Source: JAVBWI01 sp036677445 (GTDB lineage: Bacteria; Bacillota; Clostridia; Christensenellales; CAG-138). Taken from it: DNA of 64,000 nt. The notes beneath the pieces were generated by a model. The model did not search any database. It was given only the letters and a program-made list of their open reading frames with translations, and was not told the DNA's origin. Positions within the stretch are counted from its first letter, which is position 1. Every line of letters begins with the position of its first letter. The position numbers and the translations under genes were made by a program. The stretch spans positions 1 to 64,000 of the forward strand of contig JAVBWI010000003.1 in NCBI GenBank assembly GCA_036677445.1, given 5' to 3'. This document shows positions 1 to 7,198 of the stretch, one piece after another.

Positions 1-14
1 ATTTTCTTGGACAT
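1..14 (-). CDS. Start of a gene cut by the window edge
   Basis: Only the first codons are visible: ATG at 14-12 followed by TCC AAG AAA (M-S-K-K). The support is a strong ribosome binding site AAAGGAGG on the minus strand (31-24), nine bases before the ATG. Nothing can be said about function. It is divergent from the MarR gene, so the 340 bases between them probably hold promoters for both sides; I found no convincing minus-strand promoter. Confidence 0.45.
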
Positions 15-264
15 ATGATTGGCCCTCCTTTGTATGAATGGTTCTAGCAAACCTATTCTATCATGCGGCCTCCATATGTCCTTTTTCAATTTGCGCAATT
101 TATTGTACCTTATCCCGGGATTTCGTGCCCAGGCCGACTTGCCCAAGCACAGCGCAGGCAAAGCGATGCGATGGCCGAAATCGAATCCCACCCTCTCCGC
201 CAACAGCAAGGGCCGGCTGTTACAGATCAGCTCAGTAGACATGAATTAAATATTTTAAAATGTG

Positions 265-333
265 TTGACAAACGCAAATAGATAACATATTATCTTATCA
301 GGTAATGCATTACCTAAATGCTGTGCATTATCT
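265..333 (+). promoter_or_regulatory. Promoter and tandem operators of the marR gene
   Basis: A near-consensus promoter is visible: TTGACA (265-270), 17-base spacer, TATTAT (288-293). Palindromes overlap it. AGGTAATGCATTACCT (300-315) is a perfect 16-base inverted repeat at the expected transcription start. AGATAA and TTATCT (280-285, 290-295) form a related imperfect palindrome over the -10 box. TGCATTATCT (324-333) is a further half-site. This is the usual layout for MarR autorepression; binding is inferred. Bases 30-260 hold no gene I can recognise. Confidence 0.7.
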
Positions 334-356
334 AATTATATGATGGCGGTGTAATT

Positions 357-845
357 GTGAATCCAAACAAAATCAACGAGATTCCTGATGATGCGATGAT
401 TTTCGGACTACTACTAATCATTTCAAATAAGATGAATACTCTTCTTGAAAGAGAATTCAAGGAATTTGATGTGACGACTAAACAATGGTTTTTGTCCGAA
501 ACAATCAACAGCCTATTTGATTCCCCCCCAACTCTAAAAGAAGTTGCCAATGCGATGGGGAGTTCTCATCAGAATGTTAAACAAGTAGCTTTGAAACTTC
601 AGCAGAAGGGGCTGCTGTTATTAGAAAAAGACAAGAAGGATGCCAGAGTCACCAGGCTGCGGATGACAGAACAAAGCTATGACTTCTGGAAGCAAACAGA
701 TCCGAAAGGAGCAATATTTAGAAATAAGATGTTCAAAAAGATGGACACGAAAGATATTTCGAGGATAAGACATTTGCTTGAGAAAATTCTCCTAAACCTA
801 GTTGAAACGGAAAACGCGGTTATCGATGAGAATGAAGATATTTAA
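357..845 (+). CDS. MarR-family transcriptional regulator
   Basis: A 162-residue winged-helix repressor-type protein. The start is GTG at 357. The central part (about residues 55-105) reads as the MarR helix-turn-helix and wing: PPTLKEVANAMGSSHQNVKQ followed by a QQKGLLLLEKDKKDARVTRL wing with the family's typical DARVxRL ending. The N- and C-terminal helices would form the dimer interface. Perfect and imperfect palindromes overlap its promoter, which points to autoregulation. It heads an AT-rich set of genes with three membrane proteins, so its ligand could be a membrane-active or antimicrobial compound; that is inference. Confidence 0.85.
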   Translation: MNPNKINEIPDDAMIFGLLLIISNKMNTLLEREFKEFDVTTKQWFLSETINSLFDSPPTLKEVANAMGSSHQNVKQVALKLQQKGLLLLEKDKKDARVTRLRMTEQSYDFWKQTDPKGAIFRNKMFKKMDTKDISRIRHLLEKILLNLVETENAVIDENEDI

Positions 846-875
846 TACGCAATGTTCGATAGGAGTGAAGGGCAT

Positions 876-1736
876 ATGAAGAAAGGTCATAAAATAAAAG
901 TTGTTGCTATCGTATTGACCTGCGTGTTACTAGATATTATTCTGCATGTTGTTACGAGCTCATACAGCACTATGCCTGAGAACCCAGACTATAGCTTTGT
1001 AGCAAATATTCTTGGGGCAGAAATCACCGCTTCTCTTTGGGCCTTATTCGCTTTTTCTGGTGTCGCGTTTGTGTATTGGCACATCAGAAATGAGATACCC
1101 GGAGAAGGTGTGAAGAAGGGGTTGCGTTACGGGACAGCAATAGCACTTCTTTGGATTTTTGCAATGCTCGAGGGAGTATCTCTGTTTGGTAATCCGATCA
1201 TGAAAGAATTCTTTGTTGGTCTGAGTGATGCGATACCTGTTTTTGTGTTGAGCGTTTTATTAAGCATGCTGCAAGCTGAAAAAGTTGAGGGCAATCATCA
1301 CTTGGCAGCATTTAATCACAAACAAAAAATGAAGGCGGTATCGATTTTCACAGGGATATTCCTGACAGGTAGATATATCGCATACTTTTCAGGAGTAATC
1401 CAATCTGGAAATCAAACCAGGCCATTGCAAACATTTATATGGACACTCCTGATGGGTATCTCTATCGGAGCAGCATTTGTTCTGCTTGGTAACACCCGAT
1501 GTGAGCAGCCATTGAAACACAGAGCAGTAAAATTCGGATTCTTCATTTTCGGTTTGAATTGGGCGGTGTTCCTTGTGTTTATGCCCTTATTGTTTACCGG
1601 CTATCTCGCAGATGCTTTGCTACGAATTATAATCGATACAACTCTGGCAACGATCGCTTCGTATTTAACGATCATCCCCAGAAGCAAATTTCTAAGAAAA
1701 ACAGATGTTAACATAGGATTGTCAAGGGGTGATTAG
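876..1736 (+). CDS. Multi-pass membrane protein, unknown family
   Basis: A 286-residue hydrophobic protein with about seven or eight predicted membrane segments and short loops. The ATG at 876 is chosen over an in-frame ATG at 852 because AGGAGTGAAGG lies just before it. No catalytic motif was recognised. It follows the MarR gene by 30 bases and is followed after 2 bases by the CPBP protease gene, so the genes are probably one operon. It could be a transporter component or a partner of the protease. AT-rich like its neighbours. Confidence 0.6.
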   Translation: MKKGHKIKVVAIVLTCVLLDIILHVVTSSYSTMPENPDYSFVANILGAEITASLWALFAFSGVAFVYWHIRNEIPGEGVKKGLRYGTAIALLWIFAMLEGVSLFGNPIMKEFFVGLSDAIPVFVLSVLLSMLQAEKVEGNHHLAAFNHKQKMKAVSIFTGIFLTGRYIAYFSGVIQSGNQTRPLQTFIWTLLMGISIGAAFVLLGNTRCEQPLKHRAVKFGFFIFGLNWAVFLVFMPLLFTGYLADALLRIIIDTTLATIASYLTIIPRSKFLRKTDVNIGLSRGD

Positions 1737-1738
1737 GC

Positions 1739-2476
1739 GTGAAAACATTGAAAAGCAACAGAGCGGCATTCGGTATGATTGCTTTTCTATTGTTGCTTGG
1801 CATGCAGATTTTTCTGGGGAAAGCGGGTCATTTAGTTGCTGCTTTCATCCCTTATCAGCAAATAGATCCCTTCAATAGTTTCGCTGAAATTTCAATACAT
1901 CATACGTTTCAGTTGCTCATTGCAATATCAATTATTCTGGTGTTGAGTAAGCTGCTGAATCTCGATTTCTATTTTCAACTCGGTAATAGGAAAAAAGGAA
2001 TAAAGTCTTTAACTATATTTACGGCTGCTTTTGGTGTGATTTCAGTTGCGCAGCACACCATTATGGCTGTGAACAACCAACTTCCCGTCTATACGTTTCC
2101 GCTGGATGCAAGAAATATCATTGGAACTCTGGGCTTCCAGTTACTATTAAGCGGTCCGGCAGAAGAGATTGTATTCCGGGCACTGCCAATTACTCTGCTG
2201 ACCTACTCATTTGGAAATAGTATTGAAATCAAAGGCATTTTTACTTTAGAGGTTATACTGGCATCGGTATTATTCTCATTTGCCCACATCAACTGGTCTT
2301 TGAGACCGCCGGTTTTTGAGATGGATTATTTTCAATTGTTTTACGCATTTGCACTTGGAACCATACAGGGGATTGTTTATCAAAGAAGCAAAAGTATTCT
2401 ATACCCTATGTTAATGCATAGTTTTAGCAATGCTCTAATGGTTGGGTGTGGATATTTGTTTAAAGCATTGTTATAA
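1739..2476 (+). CDS. CPBP-family intramembrane metalloprotease (Abi/CAAX-like)
   Basis: A 245-residue membrane protein with a GTG start at 1739, preceded by AAGGGGTG. The CPBP signature is present: GPAEEIVFRALPI (about residues 139-151) has the EExxxR motif, and FSFAHINW (about 179-186) supplies the second metal-binding histidine. Bacterial members act in bacteriocin self-immunity, processing of peptides or protein modification. Being in a MarR-controlled AT-rich operon with other membrane proteins fits an immunity or peptide-related role, but no bacteriocin precursor was found nearby. Confidence 0.8.
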   Translation: MKTLKSNRAAFGMIAFLLLLGMQIFLGKAGHLVAAFIPYQQIDPFNSFAEISIHHTFQLLIAISIILVLSKLLNLDFYFQLGNRKKGIKSLTIFTAAFGVISVAQHTIMAVNNQLPVYTFPLDARNIIGTLGFQLLLSGPAEEIVFRALPITLLTYSFGNSIEIKGIFTLEVILASVLFSFAHINWSLRPPVFEMDYFQLFYAFALGTIQGIVYQRSKSILYPMLMHSFSNALMVGCGYLFKALL

Positions 2477-2491
2477 TCAAAAGGAGAGCGT

Positions 2492-2902
2492 ATTATCGGT
2501 AATCTAAATTATTTCTCTGTTCTCTGCTTCACGTGGGCGTTAATTGGGATAGTAAGCAGGTTTGTTATGATTCGCCTTGGTCATAAGTGGAATGAGTGGG
2601 AGCTTGAAAAAATATATTCTGAAGAAAAGCGAATCTGGGTGTATTTTGCGGGAGTTGCCGCAGCCTTTTTAGTAGGATTAACATGGTTTAAGGTTTTCAC
2701 AACCGATATCAGGCTCGGCTGGATAATTGCCCTGCTAATTTCACTGATGCTGATAAAAATATTTACCCTGTTGTTTCATTATGAGAAATTCAGACAATTT
2801 GCAAAGGCTATGCTAAATGACAAGCATAAGTTAATGCAGCTGAATGTTGGGGTAATAGTATTCTCAGTTATATTTATATTAATGGGCTTGTTTTTGTACT
2901 AG
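2492..2902 (+). CDS. Small membrane protein, probable ATT start
   Basis: From the first ATG (2567) the product is 111 residues, but no ribosome binding site precedes that codon. The frame stays open upstream to an ATT at 2492, which lies 5 bases after a strong AAGGAG (2482-2486). The added 25 residues contain a hydrophobic stretch (YFSVLCFTWALIGIV), giving about 136 residues and four membrane segments. ATT starts are rare but known (infC). Sequencing error or another start codon are alternatives. Last gene of the AT-rich operon; no family recognised. Confidence 0.55.
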   Translation: MIGNLNYFSVLCFTWALIGIVSRFVMIRLGHKWNEWELEKIYSEEKRIWVYFAGVAAAFLVGLTWFKVFTTDIRLGWIIALLISLMLIKIFTLLFHYEKFRQFAKAMLNDKHKLMQLNVGVIVFSVIFILMGLFLY

Positions 2903-2920
2903 CCTAGCAGAGGTTTCAGA

Positions 2921-3682
2921 ATGGAATATAAACCTCCCCACCCCACCCCCATCGCCGATCTATGCAAAATCGCTTCTCTCTTTTCCGGATGGGAGGAAAC
3001 GTTCATCTGGTCCTGCCTGCAGGGATGTATGGGGTATGCGATTGCGGACGATGCTGAAAACCCAACCGCGGCGCAGATCGTGGTGGGCGACATCTGCTTC
3101 TTTGCGGGTCAACCCAATGCCGCGCTTGCGGCGCAGGCGGCGTCGCCCATTATCGTCCCCCGGAATGAAGCGTGGAGTAGGATGATCGAATCCGTTTGGG
3201 GCGGGCGCGCGGAGAAGGCTCTGCGGTATGCCATCAAAAAAGAACCGGATGTTTTCGACGTTGAAAAGCTGACCGCATACGCAAATTCCCTGGAGCAAGC
3301 GTATACTCTGAAGCTGTTCGATGAAGAGATCTATCATCAGGCCATGCGGGAAGAGTGGTCCAAGGACCTTTGCGCACAATTTAATGACTATACCGATTAC
3401 AGCAAAAGAGGAATCGGCGTTGCCGTATTGCAGGAAGGAAAACTGGTTTCCGGCGCATCCTCTTACATCGTCTATCCCGGCGGAATAGAAATTGAAATCG
3501 ATACGAAACCGGAGTATCGGCAAAAGAGGCTTGCTACCGCCTGCGGCGCAAGGTTGATTTTAGAATGCTTGCAGCGCGGCCTGTATCCGAGTTGGGACGC
3601 GCATGATCTACGCTCCGTCGCGTTGGCGGAGAAATTGGGGTACCATATGGATTATCCTTATACAGTCTATATAAAGAAATGA
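2921..3682 (+). CDS. GNAT-family acetyltransferase
   Basis: A 253-residue protein resembling the two-part GNAT enzymes of PF12746. The N-terminal half (about 1-135) is the substrate-side domain. The C-terminal half has the GNAT acetyl-CoA site, seen as IEIDTKPEYRQKRLATACGA (about 190-209), where QKRLAT replaces the usual Q/RxxGxG/A. It ends with the common SVALAEKLGYHMDYPY strand-helix. The substrate is unknown. The base composition is GC-rich from here on, marking the end of the AT-rich block. A terminator follows. Confidence 0.75.
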   Translation: MEYKPPHPTPIADLCKIASLFSGWEETFIWSCLQGCMGYAIADDAENPTAAQIVVGDICFFAGQPNAALAAQAASPIIVPRNEAWSRMIESVWGGRAEKALRYAIKKEPDVFDVEKLTAYANSLEQAYTLKLFDEEIYHQAMREEWSKDLCAQFNDYTDYSKRGIGVAVLQEGKLVSGASSYIVYPGGIEIEIDTKPEYRQKRLATACGARLILECLQRGLYPSWDAHDLRSVALAEKLGYHMDYPYTVYIKK

Positions 3683-3711
3683 TATTCGTTCGTCTCCTTG
3701 ACTGCGGTTGC

Positions 3712-3737
3712 GCTCCCCTACCGGGAGCCTTTTTTTC
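3712..3737 (+). terminator. Intrinsic terminator after the GNAT gene
   Basis: GCTCCC (3712-3717) pairs with GGGAGC (3723-3728) and is followed by a run of eight T. Confidence 0.8.
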
Positions 3738-3883
3738 CCTGAAGTAATCATCTTTACAGAAAGTCAGAAATTGAATCCACAAATACCGGAAGATATTCCG
3801 CCTGACATCTGCTATACTTAATTTTCGAAAAGGCCTGAATTGTGACGGGTCCAGCACTGCACACAGATTGGAGAAAACAGCGG

Positions 3884-4540
3884 ATGGCAAAGACATATTT
3901 TAATCCGGGCTGCGCGTTAAGCATCTATAAGCCCGAAAAAGAAAATACGATTCTAAGATTTCTGAACGAAAACTATGGGGAGGTCCAACTGCATAAAACT
4001 TGCTGCCGCCACGACCCGCAGCTGCAGTCAAGCTCGCTCGTTATTAACGTCTGCGCCGGTTGCGACCGGCGTTTTCGAAGCCTGTATGAGGGAATATCCA
4101 CGATTTCATTATGGGAAGTGCTTGACGGTTTGAATACATTCCCATACCCCGACTATCAAGGCTTGCAGATGTCGGTACATGACGCCTGCCCTGTGCGCGA
4201 AAAGCCGGTGGTGCATCAAGCTGTCCGCAGCCTGCTTCGGAAAATGCATATTGAAGTCGTTGAAACGGAGTTTCACGGCACGCGCTCAATCTGCTGCGGG
4301 GATGATTTTTACCCCAAGCTTCCGGTGGAAGAGGTTCGCCGGTATATGAAGAAAAGAGCTGATTCAATGCCCTGCAATGATGTTTGCGTGTACTGCGTTT
4401 CCTGTATCAAATCCATGTATATCGGCGGAAAAACGCCAAGATATTTGGTCGATCTCCTTTTTGGTGAAACAACCGAACCACAGATATACGATACGGTACA
4501 GTGGCACGGGCAATTGCAGGAGTATATTAACAAACACTAG
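3884..4540 (+). CDS. Cysteine-rich CCG-domain (HdrB-like) protein
   Basis: A 218-residue protein starting at ATG 3884 (GGAG 10 bases upstream; an upstream GTG at 3842 has no such site). It carries paired cysteine motifs: FNPGCALSIYKP near the start, KTCCRHD, VCAGCDRRF, and a second set SICCGDDF and CVYCVSCIKSMY near residues 140-175. This is the pattern of the cysteine-rich CCG domain in HdrB and related Fe-S oxidoreductase subunits, which bind an unusual [4Fe-4S] cluster. No partner subunit is adjacent, so the redox partner is unknown. Confidence 0.7.
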   Translation: MAKTYFNPGCALSIYKPEKENTILRFLNENYGEVQLHKTCCRHDPQLQSSSLVINVCAGCDRRFRSLYEGISTISLWEVLDGLNTFPYPDYQGLQMSVHDACPVREKPVVHQAVRSLLRKMHIEVVETEFHGTRSICCGDDFYPKLPVEEVRRYMKKRADSMPCNDVCVYCVSCIKSMYIGGKTPRYLVDLLFGETTEPQIYDTVQWHGQLQEYINKH

Positions 4541-4767
4541 AGGAAATACATTGAGCCAACTGCATTGCTGATCTCGGCCTGCCCACCAAACAAACGCCGG
4601 AATTGTGCCGGCATACCGTTAAGGCAGCGCGTAAGCCCCATGGGGGTGAAGCCCCGCACAAGCGCAAGGTACGCCGACACCATTCCAAAGGAAGGCACAG
4701 GCCTGCTGGATACTTGGCAGGCCAGCGCATTGGCGGATCGTTGCAGCGGTGTTGGCGGCTTTTGCAA
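4537..4767 (-). other. Unknown transcript or small ORF behind an ECF-type promoter
   Basis: This stretch holds no recognised gene. On the minus strand an open frame of 76 codons runs from TTG 4767 to a stop that shares the CTAG at 4537-4540 with the CCG gene stop. The promoter at 4831-4804 points into it. The same DNA forms several hairpins: GGCCTGC/GCAGGCC (4700-4706, 4717-4723), GGGG/CCCC near 4640, GTTGCA/TGCAAC near 4740-4770, and CATCC/GGATG near 4770-4780. It could be a small protein or a structured RNA. The protein matches no family I know, and the start has only a weak ribosome site. Confidence 0.35.
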
Positions 4768-4803
4768 CCATCCCCGGATGCCTGTGTGCCTTCTATTGTT
4801 ATA

Positions 4804-4831
4804 TACACATCACGCTTGGGCAATTGGGACA
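4804..4831 (-). promoter_or_regulatory. ECF-type promoter copy 3
   Basis: Read on the minus strand: TGTCCCAATTG (4831-4821), ten bases, then ATGTGTA (4810-4804). Both boxes and their 21-base register match the copies at 5535-5562 and 7008-6981. It would drive transcription leftward into 4797-4537. Confidence 0.6.
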
Positions 4832-5010
4832 ATCCGCAGGAAATAATTCAGACATTTCATCGGTTAATTTACTCTAACGTTGCATGTTCCGTCGATATAT
4901 GTAATAATTCTATGTGATTCATGGTACAACAAGGTTCATAAAAAATAGTCGAATGTTTTTCGGCCCGGCATACAGTTTTTTGGTGCTGACTGCAAACAGG
5001 AGCGAACAGA

Positions 5011-5550
5011 ATGGCTTTTATAGCGACAAGTGAGGCCGTATCCCAGCTATTCGTACGGGTATACCGAACGCTGGAGAATCTCGCGCTGACCTATGTGAAA
5101 GACCGCGAGCAGGCAATCGATATCGTGCAGGATGTGATCCTAATTATGCTGGAAAAGGAGCGCACATTTGAGAGCACGGCGTCCTGTGTCTGCTATATGA
5201 AGCAGATCGTACGCAACAGAGCCAAGAACTACTTGCGCAGAACCGTGGAAATCGAGCTGTGGGAATCGCTGGACGATCTATCGATAGAAGATATTGACGA
5301 ATTTGATATTGTCGATTCGAAGCTTTGCTTAGACCGCCTGCTGCTCAAATACCCGCTGGAGATACGGGAAGCCTTTATCCGCCACGTCATCGATGGAGAG
5401 ACCAGCGGCACGTTAGCGGCGCAGCTTCAGGTAAAGCACGATACGCTTAGAAGGCAATTCTCGCGCATGAAGCAGGAATTACTGGAAAATTCGCCAAGTC
5501 TCAGCAAAAAAACCTTGTTCTTGTTGCTTTTGTCTGTCCCATTTGACTAG
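5011..5550 (+). CDS. ECF-like RNA polymerase sigma factor
   Basis: A 179-residue sigma-70-family protein. Region 2 is visible at about residues 10-75 (LALTYVKDREQAIDIVQDVILIML, then MKQIVRNRAKNYLRR) and region 4 at about 105-160 (PLEIREAFIRHVIDGETSGTLAAQLQVKHDTLRRQFSRMK, a helix-turn-helix; shown here in abbreviated form as IREAFIRH and VKHDTLRRQF). ATG 5011 follows AGGAG. The next gene is a DUF4367 membrane protein, the common anti-sigma partner. The promoter for that gene lies inside the last codons of this one, which suggests separate, sigma-dependent expression of the anti-sigma. Confidence 0.85.
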   Translation: MAFIATSEAVSQLFVRVYRTLENLALTYVKDREQAIDIVQDVILIMLEKERTFESTASCVCYMKQIVRNRAKNYLRRTVEIELWESLDDLSIEDIDEFDIVDSKLCLDRLLLKYPLEIREAFIRHVIDGETSGTLAAQLQVKHDTLRRQFSRMKQELLENSPSLSKKTLFLLLLSVPFD

Positions 5551-5562
5551 GGGTTATGTGTA
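5535..5562 (+). promoter_or_regulatory. ECF-type promoter copy 1 (anti-sigma gene)
   Basis: TGTCCCATTTG (5535-5545), ten bases, ATGTGTA (5556-5562). It overlaps the 3' end of the sigma gene and sits 25 bases before the start of the DUF4367 gene. Identical boxes and spacing occur upstream of the secreted-protein gene at 6922. Confidence 0.7.
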
Positions 5563-5587
5563 CGTATTAGCAAGGGGGACTTTTCGC

Positions 5588-6478
5588 ATGACTTGGTCCA
5601 AATTAAAGAAGAAAATACGTAACCGACCCTCCCTGATTGATCCTTACAGAAGCATCAGCTACAAACAGGCCCGAAGGCTTTGGAAAGAACTCGGCCGACC
5701 GGATGCAATGGAGCTCATGGAAGGCGCAAGAATAAAAGCGGGCAAAACGCGCGAAGAATGGGAAGCCATCACCGGCCTCTCCTTTCGTAAGTTAAGAAAG
5801 CTGGAGCGGCCCCGTGTGTTTGGCATATCGCGGCGCTTCGCGATCGCCTGCATCATCGCGCTACTGTTTGCCTCTTTCCTGGCGTTCACCACGCCGGGGC
5901 GGACGCTTGCCCACGCCATTTACGAGACATTCTCCACCATCATCGGGGATATGCTGCATATCAGCGTCACCGACGATTTGGACGCGATGCTCATAGAGCC
6001 AAAAACACCGGCGCCCGCCGAAGGCAACGGACCCGAATCATTGGTGCTTTCCGAGAACAGCGAGCAGGCGGAAGCATCGCTCGCACAGGCGCAGGCACAG
6101 GTGGACGAGCCCTTGCTGTATTTGGAAGGCGAAAACTATCATTTGGAAAACATAGCCGCATCAAACTCCAACGTGATGGGTACGATGGTTGAATCTATAT
6201 ACCGGCTTGATGGCCACGAAATCCTATTGACGCAACGCTGGCCGTTGGAGAATCAGCCAATGGAAGCAAACCTGAATCTGGAAGAAGGAACCTATTACGC
6301 GTCAGCCTCTGAAATCGGTCTGCACTTTGAAGGCGCGTATGTTGAAGCCGACCATTCCTATTTGGGGGGTACTATTTCGGATAGCATGATTGTTTTTATC
6401 CAAATAAGCAATATCTCCGACCTTAACGGTATTGATAAAATTGTCAGCGACATCGCTTACTATGACGAAAATCAATAA
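5588..6478 (+). CDS. DUF4367 membrane protein, probable anti-sigma factor
   Basis: A 296-residue protein; ATG 5588 follows AAGGGGGAC, and the frame extension to 5543 lacks such a site. Residues 1-85 are basic and cytoplasmic, one membrane segment lies at about 86-105 (FAIACIIALLFASFLAFTT), and the rest is outside. The end (about 215-295) resembles DUF4367: LEEGTYYASASEIGLHFEGA and VFIQISNISDL. In clostridia such proteins sit next to ECF sigma genes and hold the sigma at the membrane. An A/E/Q-rich linker lies at 140-175. The signal sensed is unknown. Confidence 0.75.
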   Translation: MTWSKLKKKIRNRPSLIDPYRSISYKQARRLWKELGRPDAMELMEGARIKAGKTREEWEAITGLSFRKLRKLERPRVFGISRRFAIACIIALLFASFLAFTTPGRTLAHAIYETFSTIIGDMLHISVTDDLDAMLIEPKTPAPAEGNGPESLVLSENSEQAEASLAQAQAQVDEPLLYLEGENYHLENIAASNSNVMGTMVESIYRLDGHEILLTQRWPLENQPMEANLNLEEGTYYASASEIGLHFEGAYVEADHSYLGGTISDSMIVFIQISNISDLNGIDKIVSDIAYYDENQ

Positions 6479-6488
6479 AAATTTTTGA

Positions 6489-6511
6489 CCGCCGGTAAAA
6501 ATTACCGGCGG
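6489..6511. terminator. Hairpin between convergent genes
   Basis: CCGCCGGTAA (6489-6498) and TTACCGGCGG (6502-6511) form a perfect 10-base-pair stem. A/T-rich tracts flank it, but there is no strong T run on the plus side. It lies between the ends of the anti-sigma gene and the minus-strand gene at 6554. Confidence 0.5.
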
Positions 6512-6553
6512 CCAATTTCCCAGCCTGTTTGATTTTATATGGGATATAAAATC

Positions 6554-6922
6554 CTATATTGTGTAGTACCGCGTACGGTAAGAGGTGCCGGTAGCGGTCG
6601 TCGCCGTGCATTCCACCTTATAATAGCCGGAGGAAAGCGTAACATCCTTTTGTGCGAGTACAGTGCCTGAATATCCGGACTTGGATACGGAATTGATCTG
6701 CGTCCAACCGCCATCCGAGATATACAGCTTAGCCGAGGCAGTCTTGTATTCCGTACCGCCGGTCGCGCTCGCCCACAGCGTATGTGAATTGCCGCCGTTA
6801 TACACCAAGCCCCCGTCCACGTTGACAGATCCCATAGGCTGCATTTCCGCAGCATAAGCCGCACCAGTCAATACGCTCAGCATCACCAGAATAAGGCACA
6901 ATGAGAAGATTCTCTTTTTCAC
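6554..6922 (-). CDS. Small secreted protein, predicted target of the ECF sigma
   Basis: A 122-residue protein from GTG 6922, chosen because AGGAGGTG lies 7 bases before it. Residues 1-24 form a signal peptide (KKRIFSLCLILVMLSVLTG, cut near AYAA-E). The mature part is small, polar and rich in S, T, G and Y, with a likely beta-sandwich character. No domain was recognised. The matching ECF-type promoter at 7008-6981 lies 59 bases upstream, so it is probably part of the envelope response controlled by the sigma factor at 5011. Confidence 0.65.
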   Translation of the reverse strand: MKKRIFSLCLILVMLSVLTGAAYAAEMQPMGSVNVDGGLVYNGGNSHTLWASATGGTEYKTASAKLYISDGGWTQINSVSKSGYSGTVLAQKDVTLSSGYYKVECTATTATGTSYRTRYYTI

Positions 6923-6980
6923 TTTTGTAACACCTCCTGTAAAATATGTGAAACGCATCATATACGCCTCTGACAGTATA

Positions 6981-7008
6981 TACACATAACCCATACCCAA
7001 ATGGGACA
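6981..7008 (-). promoter_or_regulatory. ECF-type promoter copy 2 (secreted protein gene)
   Basis: Minus strand: TGTCCCATTTG (7008-6998), ten bases, ATGTGTA (6987-6981). The 11-base and 7-base boxes are identical to copy 1, and the flanking GGGTT before the second box is also shared. Confidence 0.7.
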
Positions 7009-7129
7009 GGTTTCTTAAAAAAATCTTATTATTTTTATAATTTCGGCAATATTTTTTCTTTTCCGCATTATCATAGACGATTCATTGAAGTGATAGGATG
7101 CAATTGCGAGATCAAAAGTCCGTCACAAA

Positions 7130-7166
7130 GAAAAAACCCGCAGCGGATACGCCGTGCTGCGGGTTT
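7130..7166 (-). terminator. Terminator of the ACT-buk operon
   Basis: On the minus strand AAACCCGCAGC pairs with GCTGCGGGTTT and is followed directly by TTTTTT. It lies 33 bases after the buk stop. Confidence 0.85.
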
Positions 7167-7198
7167 CATATATAAAATTTCGCGAGGCTTTGCACGGC

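Noticed and set aside
120..245. Open frames in the first 250 bases.
   Set aside because: Three overlapping frames are open at once, none with a ribosome site or recognisable product.
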